From positions 495,755-559,754 of the forward strand of contig PLUE01000069.1 in NCBI GenBank assembly GCA_003164785.1: a stretch of 64,000 nt of DNA, in the 5' to 3' direction. The notes below the pieces were generated by a model. It worked only from the letters and a program-made list of their open reading frames with translations. It was not told the DNA's origin and did not search any database. The stretch is from Gammaproteobacteria bacterium. GTDB taxonomy: Bacteria; Pseudomonadota; Gammaproteobacteria; Steroidobacterales; Steroidobacteraceae. Shown here one piece after another: positions 1 through 8,804 of the stretch; position 1 is the first letter of the stretch, and every line of letters starts with the position of its first letter. Made by a program: the position numbers and the translations under genes.

Positions 1-42
1 CACACTGGGAAACATTTATCCAATGTGGCGGCTGGACCGCGC

Positions 43-55
43 AGCAATAATTGCT
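43..55. repeat. 13-bp palindrome upstream of the retron promoter
   Basis: AGCAAT-A-ATTGCT is a perfect inverted repeat with a one-base centre. It lies about 15 bases upstream of the -35 element at 70-75. It could be an operator, for example for the HTH protein encoded downstream, but no second copy was found, so the role is a guess. Confidence 0.35.
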
Positions 56-69
56 CCCGGTCATGTGGC

Positions 70-99
70 TTGACATTCAGCGCAAGATTTCGCTATAGT
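70..99 (+). promoter_or_regulatory. Sigma-70-like promoter for the retron RNA
   Basis: A TTGACA box (70-75) is separated by 18 bases from TATAGT (94-99), a near-consensus housekeeping promoter. Transcription would start at about 106, just inside the structured segment 98-318. The -10 box overlaps the outer arm of the long-range stem described there, so either the RNA starts slightly earlier or the first stem is shorter than the DNA symmetry suggests. Confidence 0.55.
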
Positions 100-318
100 C
101 GCGACTGGGCACTGGTTACCCGGTGTTCGTGGCTCTTTTGAATCTGAAACCTTACGCACGACCTTAAGCGGCATCGATGGGCTTGCATCTGTGCCGAAGT
201 GGAGGCTTGGCCTCCCTCAATGGCCCGCGAGATGACTCGCGGACCGCGTGCTTGAAGCACGTATGTTTGTCCGCAACTGTGCCGGTCACACAGGCGCCAC
301 AAAGGGCCTAGGTGCGAC
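98..318 (+). ncRNA. Candidate retron msr-msd non-coding RNA
   Basis: This non-coding stretch lies upstream of a retron-type reverse transcriptase operon and is unusually rich in nested inverted repeats. The outer arms 98-110 and 306-318 can pair over 13 positions with two G-U pairs and one mismatch, as expected for retron a1/a2. Inside are a hairpin at 110-125 (CACTGG/CCGGTG), a second closing stem 129-133 with 296-300 (GTGGC/GCCAC), a hairpin at 169-196 (CGGCA...GATG/CATC...TGCCG), GGAGGC/GCCTCC at 201-215, a perfect 7-bp stem at 225-242 (CCGCGAG/CTCGCGG), CGTGC/GCACG at 247-261 and CTGTG/CACAG at 277-293. No long open frame with a good ribosome site covers it. The branching guanosine and the msr/msd boundary cannot be assigned by eye. 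Confidence 0.6.
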
Positions 319-389
319 GAGATTGGTTGTAGGCGGGCAGGCAGCGCATTACTGCGCTACTTGAGTCTGAATCACTGGTCTATCTCGGG

Positions 390-441
390 CCTCTCTCGGG
401 GTTGTGCTTACGGGCAGGGCATTTCGCCCCGACGTGAGAGG
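390..441 (+). promoter_or_regulatory. Leader hairpin that hides the ribosome site of the first retron ORF
   Basis: CCTCTC-TCGGGG (390-401) pairs with CCCCGA (427-432) and GAGAGG (436-441), leaving a 25-base loop and a three-base bulge. GAGAGG is also the Shine-Dalgarno sequence, seven bases before the ATG at 449, so the stem would block initiation. A smaller perfect hairpin, AGCGCA/TGCGCT, lies upstream at 343-358. This looks like a translational switch, or alternatively a further retron RNA element. No ligand is suggested. Confidence 0.45.
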
Positions 442-448
442 TTTTGTC

Positions 449-673
449 ATGCAAAAAGAGCCAAAGGAAGTACTGAGGTTGATTACCAAAGTACTGACTG
501 ACCCGAGTATAGCAATCGGCCAACGAGATCAGTTGTTGAAGGCGAAACTTGAACTGGTGAAACTCGCAACATCCGGAAAGCTGGAAAGACGTCAGGTCTT
601 TCGCGCGGTCGAGATGATTGCCAAAGTGATGCTGGAGATAGTTGAGGAAGATGCAACGCGAAGGCCGGAGTGA
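449..673 (+). CDS. Small helical protein of the retron operon, unknown function
   Basis: This 74-aa charged protein has no recognised domain. The sequence is rich in Leu, Lys and Glu and should be almost wholly helical. The ATG at 449 is chosen because GAGAGG lies seven bases upstream; the in-frame start at 404 falls within the loop of the leader hairpin and lacks a ribosome site. It is followed after 12 bases by the HTH gene and then the reverse transcriptase, so all three are probably one transcript. By position it could be a toxin, an antitoxin or an accessory DNA-binding partner of the HTH protein. None of these can be decided from sequence. Confidence 0.6.
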   Translation: MQKEPKEVLRLITKVLTDPSIAIGQRDQLLKAKLELVKLATSGKLERRQVFRAVEMIAKVMLEIVEEDATRRPE

Positions 674-685
674 TTTAGATTTCTA

Positions 686-1009
686 ATGGAACAAGATTAC
701 GCAAAAGCATTTCGAGTGATTCGCGCGGCATTCGGACTTCGACAGTCCGAACTTGCCGAGCGGATGCCGATCACCGCAAGCCAATTGTCGCTAATCGAGG
801 CCGGCAAGCGCCAGCCTAGCCTGCGCGTTGTGAATGCTTTAGCGGACGCCGTGAGCATACCGGCGGCGCTCATTTCAGTACTTGCCTCTAATGCGGTGGA
901 GGTGGAGTCCAAGTCAGATGACGACATATCGGACTTGGCACGTGCACTTTTACGGCTATTGGTTTCAGCAAAGGGCGACCCGCAGCGCTCTTTGAGATTT
1001 CGGGACTAG
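686..1009 (+). CDS. Xre-family HTH protein, retron partner
   Basis: This 107-aa protein begins with a classic Xre/Cro helix-turn-helix at about residues 7-62. The recognition segment reads ITASQLSLIEAGKRQPS, and the domain covers nearly two thirds of the chain. The C-terminal tail (about 70-107) is acidic then basic and unassigned. It starts 12 bases after the preceding small ORF and ends six bases before the reverse transcriptase. Some described retrons use an HTH protein as the partner or effector, and this gene order fits that pattern. It may also bind the palindrome at 43-55 and control the operon. Function as effector versus repressor is open. Confidence 0.8.
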   Translation: MEQDYAKAFRVIRAAFGLRQSELAERMPITASQLSLIEAGKRQPSLRVVNALADAVSIPAALISVLASNAVEVESKSDDDISDLARALLRLLVSAKGDPQRSLRFRD

Positions 1010-1015
1010 ATCGCT

Positions 1016-1951
1016 GTGAAGCCCGTCCTTTCCGTCAGGGATTTCGCACGGAGGGTTGGAAGCACAGCAACTCGCCTGAACCAGATAGCCGAGGATATTA
1101 AATTCCACTATCGGCCGTTCTCCGAAATGGATGCCAAGAAGCAAAAGGTCAGACAGTTCAGAGATCCAAGCCCTGAGCTCAAGCAGATCCAAAAAAAGAT
1201 AAGCAGATTATTAGCCGCCATCGCATTCAGCGATCTTGCGCACGGGGGCGTCACTGGCAAGTCACCGCGCTCCAATGCCACCCCGCATCTCGGACAGCGA
1301 TGTGTCGTAAATGTTGACGTAAAAGGCTTCTTTCCCAATGTGCGCCATTACATCGTGTATAGATTATTTCAGAGCGAACTCGGGTGTGGTCGAGACGTCG
1401 CGCGTTTGTTGACACGGCTTACCACGCTGGATGCCGGCCTGCCTCAAGGCGCTCCGAGCAGCAATGCCATTGCGAATTTGCTGCTAACGGATGTGGTTGA
1501 TAAACCCGTGTCCTTTGTAGCCACAAAAATGAACGTCGAAGCCACACGCTTCGTCGACGATTTTACTTTTTCGGGAAATGAGCCGAGACCACTTATCAAT
1601 GCCACAGCAAAAGCGTTGTCAAGACGCCGGTTGTCCATATGGCGCAAGAACGGAAAGTTTCAGCCAACGCCTAAACTTAAAATCAAACCAAATTCGCAAC
1701 GTCAAGAAGTCACCGGCCTGGTAGTGAACGGAGGATCAGGTCCGAGTCTATCGAGAGATCGCCGCGACGCGGTTCGGGCCGCCATTTTTCAACTCGTTAG
1801 TATTACCGACGCCTCCTCTCGCAGTAAAGCGCTCGAATCAATTCGAGGGCGAATCAGTCACGTCAGAACTTACAATCATGGGTCCGCGTTACGCCTAGAG
1901 AAGTATCTAACGACGTGTCTTGGCAAAACCTCGACTGAGAGGCCCAGGTGA
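1016..1951 (+). CDS. Retron-type reverse transcriptase
   Basis: This 311-aa protein carries the core RT motifs. Motif A is NVDVKGFFPNV with Asp101, the QGAPSS loop is at 144-149, the catalytic box is FVDD at 179-182, and VTG is at 232-234. The retron hallmark NAxxH is present as NATPH (87-91). The VTG triplet followed by LVVN also matches retron RTs rather than group II intron or DRT enzymes. Phe-Val replaces the Tyr-Ala usual before the two aspartates. The start is GTG 1016, six bases after the HTH gene stop. It should copy part of the structured RNA 98-318 into msDNA. The length is normal for a retron RT without a fused effector, and the active-site aspartates are intact. Confidence 0.9.
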   Translation: MKPVLSVRDFARRVGSTATRLNQIAEDIKFHYRPFSEMDAKKQKVRQFRDPSPELKQIQKKISRLLAAIAFSDLAHGGVTGKSPRSNATPHLGQRCVVNVDVKGFFPNVRHYIVYRLFQSELGCGRDVARLLTRLTTLDAGLPQGAPSSNAIANLLLTDVVDKPVSFVATKMNVEATRFVDDFTFSGNEPRPLINATAKALSRRRLSIWRKNGKFQPTPKLKIKPNSQRQEVTGLVVNGGSGPSLSRDRRDAVRAAIFQLVSITDASSRSKALESIRGRISHVRTYNHGSALRLEKYLTTCLGKTSTERPR

Positions 1952-2113
1952 CGCTGCCTAAAAGCACGCTACCTGACGGTAGCGAGATACTTGAACGACG
2001 AACGAATCAGGGCGGGGGTGCTAAGGTCATCGACCGCCTTGCTAAACTTATCGGTAATTTCCCGATATGGTTCCCGGAAACATGTCTCGATGCGATCGTG
2101 GATGACGTTGAAA

Positions 2114-5100
2114 ATGTTTGTTAGCGTCGTCTCCGGAGAATTGGCCGGTCTTGGCATTGCACGCTTGATATCCAAGCGCGCCGGAATGGCGATTATTGAG
2201 TTTTTTGCCGGTCCGGAACAGGATGTGCAACCCCGGTATGAGGTGCCACTGAGTTCCGTTCGACAAACAGCGATATCTCGCGAAACGAGGATTTTCTCGC
2301 CGGTTCAAGGCGGCGCATTTTGGCGAGTTGGCCGTTGCCTCGATGGTGCGGATGACCTGATCCAAGTACAGTTTCCCAATCAGGAGACGGTGAGTCTTCC
2401 TTCCTCCGAAGTTTTTGTCCGCTGGCGACGTCCGATTGCAAGCCCCGAGCGCTATCTCGCGAGGTTCATCACCGAAACGCCGATGTTTGCCCACGCGCGC
2501 AGCCGCTTCGTCCGAAGTGTGGTCTCGCAGCGAGCAACAGCGTTAGGTATAACCGCTGCATTGTCATCGGCCATCGAACTCGAGCCACATCAACTCGAGG
2601 TCGCCCGCCGCGTGCTTCACGATCCCATCCAGAGATATCTGCTGGCCGATGAAGTCGGACTTGGGAAAACAATCGAGGCGTGCATTATTGTTCGCCAGTA
2701 TTTCATTGATCATCCTTACGATGCCAGTGCCCTGATTCTGGTTCCTCCTGCTCTAGTTAAACAATGGCAACAGGAACTGCGGTCGCGTTTTTCCCTGCAG
2801 GGCGAACTAGGCACCTCACTGCATGTGGTGAGTACTGAAGCGCTTGAGGAAGTCGAAGCAATCCTCCCAGAGGTGGGATTGTTGGTGGTTGACGAGGCGC
2901 ATCATCTGACGGCTGACTCCGTCCAATTTGAAACCCTTTACGACACTATTTGTAACAAAGGCTCGGCGATTCCGCGTCTTTTGCTGTTGTCGGCGACGCC
3001 TGTCTTGGGCAATGAACGCGCGTTTCATAAAATGCTGCACCTCCTCGACCCGACCACCTACCCGTTGGACGGCATAGTCGCATTCCAGCACCGCATCAGC
3101 GGCCGCCAGCACATCGCGGAAGCGGTAGCGGCCCTGATTCCGGAGAACGCGCTCGTCTTGGAACCGTACGTCGAGGAGCTCCTGGTGAGGTTCGACTCCG
3201 ATGAGATGCTGCAGAGCGCAGTGGATACTCTGCGGAAGATTCTTGCGCGTTATCCCGATCCGGACGATGCAGAATTGACGAGTGCATTGAGTCATTTAAG
3301 AACCCACATCGCTGACACGTACCGCCTCGATCGGAGAATCTTGCGAAATCGCAGGAGCCATCTGCCCTTTCTCACTCCCGTTCGTCGCGGTTCCAAGGTT
3401 TGGTCCTATCTTGACAGTTCTCGCGCGGCACTGGCTGCGGCGATCGATCAAGTACGGCGCTCGCTCGATGCCATCGTCGGTACGGCAGAACAGGAAAGTA
3501 GCTTGCGGGAGCAGGCCGTTACCCTGATGGCGTGCTCGCTTGATGGGCCGCGGGCATTGTTGGATTGGACGGCAAGTCGATCGGAGGACCTTCAATCGGG
3601 ACTGCAAGCGGATCTTGCCGCGCTAGCGGCGCTGGCAGTCGAGGCATCCGCAGGTGCGGCGCGCGAAGAATGTCTGTATCAAAATATTCGGCGCCTCATC
3701 GATCGTGGAGTGAAAGCGATCGTATTTTGTTCGAGCGCGGTCGTAGCGGATGGCCTGTACCAGTATTTGCGGGGGCGAATGCCGGCCAACGTGGAGCGGC
3801 ATGGAAGGCAGCCACGACGGGGAGAACCTGGATGGGAACGCTTCCTGCAAAAGGGATCCTGTGAGGTCCTCGTTTGTGACCCCAGCGGCGAGGAGGGCCT
3901 TAACTTGCAAGGCGGCGCGAAAACGCTGGTTCACTATGATTTGCCGCTTGCGCCCAACCGCATCGAACAACGGATCGGCCGTCTTGATCGCTACGGTTCC
4001 GGAGACGCCATTGAGTCTTTCGCCCTCGTCTGCGATGACGATCCGATAGAGAGTGAATGGTATCGCTGCTTGGCGAATGGGTTCGGTGTGTTTTCTCGTT
4101 CCATCGCGAGCCTACAATTTCTTGTGGACGATGTGATGAAACAACTCAAAGGCATCCTGGTCGAGCAGGGCGCGCAAGGGTTCGATCAGATGACCGAAAC
4201 GCTGGGAGGCCCTACCGGCAAGGTTACTGCGGAGTTCAAACGAATTGCGGCGCAAGACGCTCTCGATGCCTTGTCAAATGACGCCGACGTGTCGTGGGAG
4301 GCCATGTCGCAGGTGGATACGGACTGGAAGACGATTCGCGATGCCTTCGATCCGTGGATTCATCAGACGCTGAGTTTTGGCAAGGAAGATGTCCCAATGG
4401 GCGGGCACTCAACCGCCGGGGACCGAACTAATCGATACCGCTTCGCGAATGATGTTCGTCACCCAACCCTCGTATCAGCGACGGAGTTCGCTCTTCGGTT
4501 TGCGAGTGCCATGGACCGAACGGCGCCGGACTTCAAACCGTTGCGACCCGTCACTTATCCTTATACATTTCGGCGAAAGTCGGCATTGTCCGCAGGGGCA
4601 CGCCTGCAGCACATCAGAGTGCTTCGTGCGGGGGATTCTTTTATTGACGGTCTCGAAGAGTTTACCCGGCACGATGATCGAGGACGCGTCTACGCGTTTT
4701 GGCGCTACGCGAAGGACTATGTTTCCGCATCGACAAGCAACGTCGATGTGTACTTCCATGTTCACGTCATTATTCAGGCCGACGTGCAGCCGGCCATCGC
4801 GGCGATGGAGGGCAGTACGAACGATCAGCTTTTGTATTCCGCGCCCCTGCAGCGGCGGGCGGATGCGATTTTTGCGCCCCTGTCTTACAGCGTCTGGGTC
4901 GACAGCAATTTCCAATCGGCGGATGCGGCGTTTGTCGAACAATGGCTCTACCCGGATTACAACAAGAGCGATAACGGAGTGGGCGGGCGCGACACCAACT
5001 TTCGAACTGATCGCTGGGACGAAGTTCGCGCTCGAGGCGTACCGGAGATGGACGCGTGGAACGAACTGCCGGGCCGCGCAGCGGCTGCCGCGCTGAAACT

Positions 5101-5371
5101 CTCGATGCACAATGAGAGCACGCAGCATATCATTCGGCGGGCCAATGAGGCTGCGCGTAGCGCCTGGGCGAAGCGAGCAGCGCAGCTCCAGTTGCGCATA
5201 AAAAAGCTGGTCGACATCGCACGCCGCAATGAAGAAATTGCGGCCAACCGAGAACGGGGGGTTACGCTGGCGCTGATCCGGGGCGTCAATGCGCCCCTCG
5301 CGAGCGTCGACTCGATTGGTGCCGTGTTTCTGTCGCCGTCCGTCTTTGAAATTCTGCCAAGCGAGCATTAA
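2114..5371 (+). CDS. dpdE: DpdE, SNF2-type helicase of the dpd restriction module
   Basis: This protein of about 1085 aa has an N-terminal all-beta domain followed by a SNF2/RapA-like helicase core. Motif I is DEVGLGKT (about residues 178-185), motif II is DEAH (about 260) and motif VI includes QRIGRLDRYG (about 615). The long C-terminal part is unassigned. I prefer ATG 2114, because the sequence from there begins as an ordered domain (MFVSVVSGELAGLG). The longer in-frame TTG start at 1991 would add 41 poorly structured residues. The stop overlaps the start of dpdF as TAATG. In Salmonella, DpdE belongs to the part of the cluster needed for the restriction phenotype. The 162-base gap after the RT gene shows no strong terminator. 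Confidence 0.85.
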   Translation: MFVSVVSGELAGLGIARLISKRAGMAIIEFFAGPEQDVQPRYEVPLSSVRQTAISRETRIFSPVQGGAFWRVGRCLDGADDLIQVQFPNQETVSLPSSEVFVRWRRPIASPERYLARFITETPMFAHARSRFVRSVVSQRATALGITAALSSAIELEPHQLEVARRVLHDPIQRYLLADEVGLGKTIEACIIVRQYFIDHPYDASALILVPPALVKQWQQELRSRFSLQGELGTSLHVVSTEALEEVEAILPEVGLLVVDEAHHLTADSVQFETLYDTICNKGSAIPRLLLLSATPVLGNERAFHKMLHLLDPTTYPLDGIVAFQHRISGRQHIAEAVAALIPENALVLEPYVEELLVRFDSDEMLQSAVDTLRKILARYPDPDDAELTSALSHLRTHIADTYRLDRRILRNRRSHLPFLTPVRRGSKVWSYLDSSRAALAAAIDQVRRSLDAIVGTAEQESSLREQAVTLMACSLDGPRALLDWTASRSEDLQSGLQADLAALAALAVEASAGAAREECLYQNIRRLIDRGVKAIVFCSSAVVADGLYQYLRGRMPANVERHGRQPRRGEPGWERFLQKGSCEVLVCDPSGEEGLNLQGGAKTLVHYDLPLAPNRIEQRIGRLDRYGSGDAIESFALVCDDDPIESEWYRCLANGFGVFSRSIASLQFLVDDVMKQLKGILVEQGAQGFDQMTETLGGPTGKVTAEFKRIAAQDALDALSNDADVSWEAMSQVDTDWKTIRDAFDPWIHQTLSFGKEDVPMGGHSTAGDRTNRYRFANDVRHPTLVSATEFALRFASAMDRTAPDFKPLRPVTYPYTFRRKSALSAGARLQHIRVLRAGDSFIDGLEEFTRHDDRGRVYAFWRYAKDYVSASTSNVDVYFHVHVIIQADVQPAIAAMEGSTNDQLLYSAPLQRRADAIFAPLSYSVWVDSNFQSADAAFVEQWLYPDYNKSDNGVGGRDTNFRTDRWDEVRARGVPEMDAWNELPGRAAAAALKLSMHNESTQHIIRRANEAARSAWAKRAAQLQLRIKKLVDIARRNEEIAANRERGVTLALIRGVNAPLASVDSIGAVFLSPSVFEILPSEH

Positions 5372-7914
5372 TGCCGCCGTCATTCACCTTTTCTAGTCTT
5401 CAATCGATGTTGGCGCATTGGCCGCAAATCCTCGATACCGATTCACGGACGTCGGATGGGCTTTTTGAGCGAGCGCGCAAGGCGTTTCTGTTGTGGCGTG
5501 ATCAAGGCGTCCCGCTGGCGCCTGCCGACGTGGCTGCCCTGCTGCGGCAAATTATATTGCGCGAGCGTATGCATGGGAAACCCTCCGACTTGAAGGTGCC
5601 GGCGACGCAAGGATGGCCGACTCAAGCGCTATGGCGCACAGCCGGGGTGCAAGCCACCGCCGTGGGCGCGCAGGCATTTCATCTATCGGTGGAGGCCCCG
5701 CGCCTAGATTTTCTCGGGGTGGGGCGCGACCTTTACGATGATGCGTACGGCGAAGTTCAAAGCCGCGTCGATGCTCGTATTGCGGCGGATCCATTTATTG
5801 AGCAGGCGATCGCGTATAGCCATTACACCTGTGTCGGGCAGCGAGAGGCGGTTCGTGCATTATTTCTGATGCCTTTCGGGCATTCATTGATTGCTAACCT
5901 GCCGACGGGAAGTGGTAAAAGCCTACTCGCGCAGGCGCCCATTCTATGTGAGGGCTGGGAGGGACGTCTGACGGTGGTCGTAGTACCGACCATTGCTCTG
6001 GCGCTGGACCAAGCGAGAAGGATGAAGCCACTCTTGGAGCGGCGATTCCCCAAACGAGCTTGGTCAGCGTTGGCCTATCATGGCGGCCTGGCTGATACCG
6101 ACAAGCAGGCGATCCGCGAGGCGATCCGTGCGGGGCGACAGGGGATTGTATTCGCGTCCCCGGAATCCGTGGGATCAGGTCTGGCGTCCGCGCTCGACAG
6201 TGCGGTCGAGAGTGGATTTCTGCGCTATTTGATCATCGACGAAGCGCACTTGGTCGGGTCGTGGGGCGATGGTTTTAGGCCCGGATTTCAGGCGTTATCG
6301 GGAATTCGTCGTGCATTGCTAAAAAAAGCGCCCGGGCAGGCATTTAAAACAGTACTTGCCTCTGCGACGCTGACAGAAGGGGTGATTGATTTACTACGTC
6401 ACCTATTCGGTCCGGCGGAGCACACGCAAGTCATCGCGTCTGTGCATCTTCGGCCGGAGCCCCGGTATTGGTATCATCGTGCGTTGAACGAGACCGAACG
6501 CGACACTCTGGTCCTTGAGGCGGTCGCCAAGGCGCCGCGGCCGCTCATTTTATATGCGACAACCCGAGACGAGGTTACGCGTTGGTGGAGCATACTCACC
6601 CGCTTAGGCCACTCTCGAGTTGCCCCGTTCCACGGCGGAACCTCAGCGAGTGAGCGAGAAAGGATTCTGCAACAATGGTCAGAGGGTGATCTTGACATGG
6701 TAGTCGCGAATTCAGCGTTTGGGTTAGGGGTGGACAAGCACGATGTCCGCTCGGTCATTCACGCCACCATTCCTGAAGGCCTAGACCGCTTCTATCAAGA
6801 GGTAGGCCGCGGGGGGCGCGATGGATTCGCATGTGCCAGCTTGACGATATGGGTCGAAGAAGATGTGGGCCAGGCTGAAAGCTTAGCGTCCACGAAGCTC
6901 ATTGGCGATGATCTGGGTTTCGACCGCTGGAGCCAACTGGTGAGGTCGAGCGGCAGTGCGAGCGCCGCGACCGGCGTATTGACGCTGAATTTGGATAGTT
7001 TGTTGCCGCACCTTGAGCAAGAATCGGTGCGCAATCGGTCGTGGAACCTGCACACGGTGTTGCTCGTCGCCCGCGCGGGACTGATTGAACTGGTTTCGGG
7101 TTCGAGTGACGCCGGGGCAGAGGGAACGGAGGGGCAGCTGACGTCCTCCTGCCGGGTCAGAATTCTTGATCCTGGTCATGCCGACAAAGCATATTGGAAG
7201 CGCGCCGTCGCCGAGAGTCGAGCCCGCACGCGCGCTCGAGTCGATCACTTTAATTTACTGTTCGACGTCATCAATGGCCGACGCGAAATATCCGACTCGA
7301 TCACGGAACTTTATACGGTGACTCTTTCGGGTGCCAGTGTCAGCGTCACTCCGTGCTGCGGTGGTTGCCCCGCACATTGGGGCGATCGCCGCGAATCCGC
7401 GGCGCATCGACCACCCTCGGCCTCCGTGACGACTAGCATTGTGGAGATTGACATTGGACCTTGGCTTTCCCGGTTGCCAATTGCTGATCGCCATCGGTTG
7501 CTGGTGTTTTATGACGCGCTTCAATTCGATAAACCAAATGTCCTCCGCGCGATACAAGCCATTCTTCGATCTTGTCCCATCCATGAGGTGGTCCTTGAAG
7601 GCGAGGTGTCGACTTTGCTTCAAAATGAAATCCGCGCCGTGGTTGCAGCTCAGCGGCGTCCCCTATTTTTCGAGAACTTAGGACTCAGTCCACCCCCCTC
7701 TTATCAGTTTCGCGCCAACACAGTTCGGCTCACATTCGTTTCGCCCGGTACGCCGTACCCAGCATGTCTGGGAGAATCGGGTTATCGGTCTCAGTATGCC
7801 GTCATTCTAATGCCTCAGGATCAGGCGGATCCGTTTCACCCACTGAGACGTTATCAAGCAACGACGGCTCACCACATGGATCTTAAAGCGCTACTGGAAG
7901 TCCTAACCGAATGA
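5371..7914 (+). CDS. dpdF: DpdF, RecQ-like helicase
   Basis: This 847-aa superfamily 2 DNA helicase resembles RecQ. Motif I is PTGSGKS (177-183), motif II is DEAH (about 290-293), the helicase C domain holds FGLGVDKHDVRSVIH, and motif VI is QEVGRGGRDG (about 475-484). A cysteine group (CCGGCPAHW) near residues 670-680 may bind zinc, as in the RecQ C-terminal region. Its ATG shares the last base of the dpdE stop, and its own stop overlaps dpdG as ATGA, so translation is coupled. It is part of the DpdD-K set thought to attack DNA lacking the 7-deazaguanine mark, although its individual necessity in the Salmonella system was less clear. Confidence 0.88.
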   Translation: MPPSFTFSSLQSMLAHWPQILDTDSRTSDGLFERARKAFLLWRDQGVPLAPADVAALLRQIILRERMHGKPSDLKVPATQGWPTQALWRTAGVQATAVGAQAFHLSVEAPRLDFLGVGRDLYDDAYGEVQSRVDARIAADPFIEQAIAYSHYTCVGQREAVRALFLMPFGHSLIANLPTGSGKSLLAQAPILCEGWEGRLTVVVVPTIALALDQARRMKPLLERRFPKRAWSALAYHGGLADTDKQAIREAIRAGRQGIVFASPESVGSGLASALDSAVESGFLRYLIIDEAHLVGSWGDGFRPGFQALSGIRRALLKKAPGQAFKTVLASATLTEGVIDLLRHLFGPAEHTQVIASVHLRPEPRYWYHRALNETERDTLVLEAVAKAPRPLILYATTRDEVTRWWSILTRLGHSRVAPFHGGTSASERERILQQWSEGDLDMVVANSAFGLGVDKHDVRSVIHATIPEGLDRFYQEVGRGGRDGFACASLTIWVEEDVGQAESLASTKLIGDDLGFDRWSQLVRSSGSASAATGVLTLNLDSLLPHLEQESVRNRSWNLHTVLLVARAGLIELVSGSSDAGAEGTEGQLTSSCRVRILDPGHADKAYWKRAVAESRARTRARVDHFNLLFDVINGRREISDSITELYTVTLSGASVSVTPCCGGCPAHWGDRRESAAHRPPSASVTTSIVEIDIGPWLSRLPIADRHRLLVFYDALQFDKPNVLRAIQAILRSCPIHEVVLEGEVSTLLQNEIRAVVAAQRRPLFFENLGLSPPPSYQFRANTVRLTFVSPGTPYPACLGESGYRSQYAVILMPQDQADPFHPLRRYQATTAHHMDLKALLEVLTE

Positions 7915-8804
7915 GTCTTCTCAACACGCCAAACGATGGTCTGCCCAATGTATTTATTGTCCTGTGCCAATCGATAAATGACGTGCGGGGTGGATTGGGC
8001 GAGGAGAGCCTGATCGCACGATTAGAGCCGCCGGGTCTTTCGAAAACCCAGACAAAATTATCTACGACGCTCAGGAGGTGGACCGAACTGGGGGTTTTTG
8101 GCGAGAAGAACGGACGATACACCATCACCGAAGAGTACCGGCCGCTCTTAAAGCAAGAAGAAGTCATTTCGATCCCACATATTCGCGCGATTGCCAGAAA
8201 GGCAGTTTTCGCTACAGAGAACAACCAGCGGTTTTGGGAAGCCGAGGAGTCTAAAGCTGCGGACCTGACGCGAAGCCTAGCGTGGCTCTTAGCTCAAGAT
8301 GTCTACACCCTCGATTGGAAGACGTTGCCGCAACTAGAGAGCGATCAGTTGACTCTTGAGCATGCCCGCTTCGCGCGAAATGACACCCGCCTCAAGGGCC
8401 TACAAGTGTGGGCTCGATTTTTAGGATTTTTATGGACTGACGGTAACGAGCCCGCAGTTGATCCGACGCTCGCCATTCGCGACGTTTTGTTGGACGTGCT
8501 ACCGAAAGCCGAAGAGATCGCAGTGAGCAAACTGGTCGAATTGTTAGCAAATAGCCTGCCGGTTCTAGACACTGGCGTGTATCGGCGAGACGTGGAGGCT
8601 CACCTAGATGAAAGATACTATGTGCAACCACCGGAGGGTACGCTTTCGAAGTCTCTCTCTCGTGCGCTGTACCGACTGCGCCGCGAAGGGGCTATTGGGT
8701 TTGTTTCCAAATCCGATGCCGGTAGCGGCATCAAGTTAAGCGGCCCGGACGCGGCTCGGCGCACGGACACGGTGACGCATGTCTCCCGCGGCGTGGAAGC
8801 CTGA
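7911..8804 (+). CDS. dpdG: DpdG, dpd restriction-module protein
   Basis: This 297-aa protein is identified mainly from its fixed position between dpdF and dpdH and from its size. It shows winged-helix-like segments at both ends (around residues 15-75 and 235-280) and no catalytic motif that I can see, so a DNA-binding adaptor is plausible. ATG 7911 overlaps the dpdF stop (ATGA), and the 3' end overlaps the dpdH start by 26 bases. In Salmonella, dpdG is among the genes needed for restriction. Confidence 0.75.
   Translation: MSLLNTPNDGLPNVFIVLCQSINDVRGGLGEESLIARLEPPGLSKTQTKLSTTLRRWTELGVFGEKNGRYTITEEYRPLLKQEEVISIPHIRAIARKAVFATENNQRFWEAEESKAADLTRSLAWLLAQDVYTLDWKTLPQLESDQLTLEHARFARNDTRLKGLQVWARFLGFLWTDGNEPAVDPTLAIRDVLLDVLPKAEEIAVSKLVELLANSLPVLDTGVYRRDVEAHLDERYYVQPPEGTLSKSLSRALYRLRREGAIGFVSKSDAGSGIKLSGPDAARRTDTVTHVSRGVEA

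Noticed and set aside
93..302. 69-aa minus-strand frame opposite the retron RNA
   Set aside because: No ribosome site and no domain; the segment is explained by the nested inverted repeats, which make arginine-rich shadow frames.
1991..2113. TTG start of dpdE giving 41 extra residues
   Set aside because: The extension lacks order and a ribosome site; the protein begins as a folded domain at ATG 2114. Not fully excluded.
4377..5096. 239-aa plus-strand frame inside dpdE
   Set aside because: Out of frame with the SNF2 protein, rich in Arg/Ser/Cys, and lacking a ribosome site.
4475..5383. 302-aa minus-strand frame inside dpdE
   Set aside because: Arg/His-rich shadow of a strongly supported helicase gene; no family pattern.
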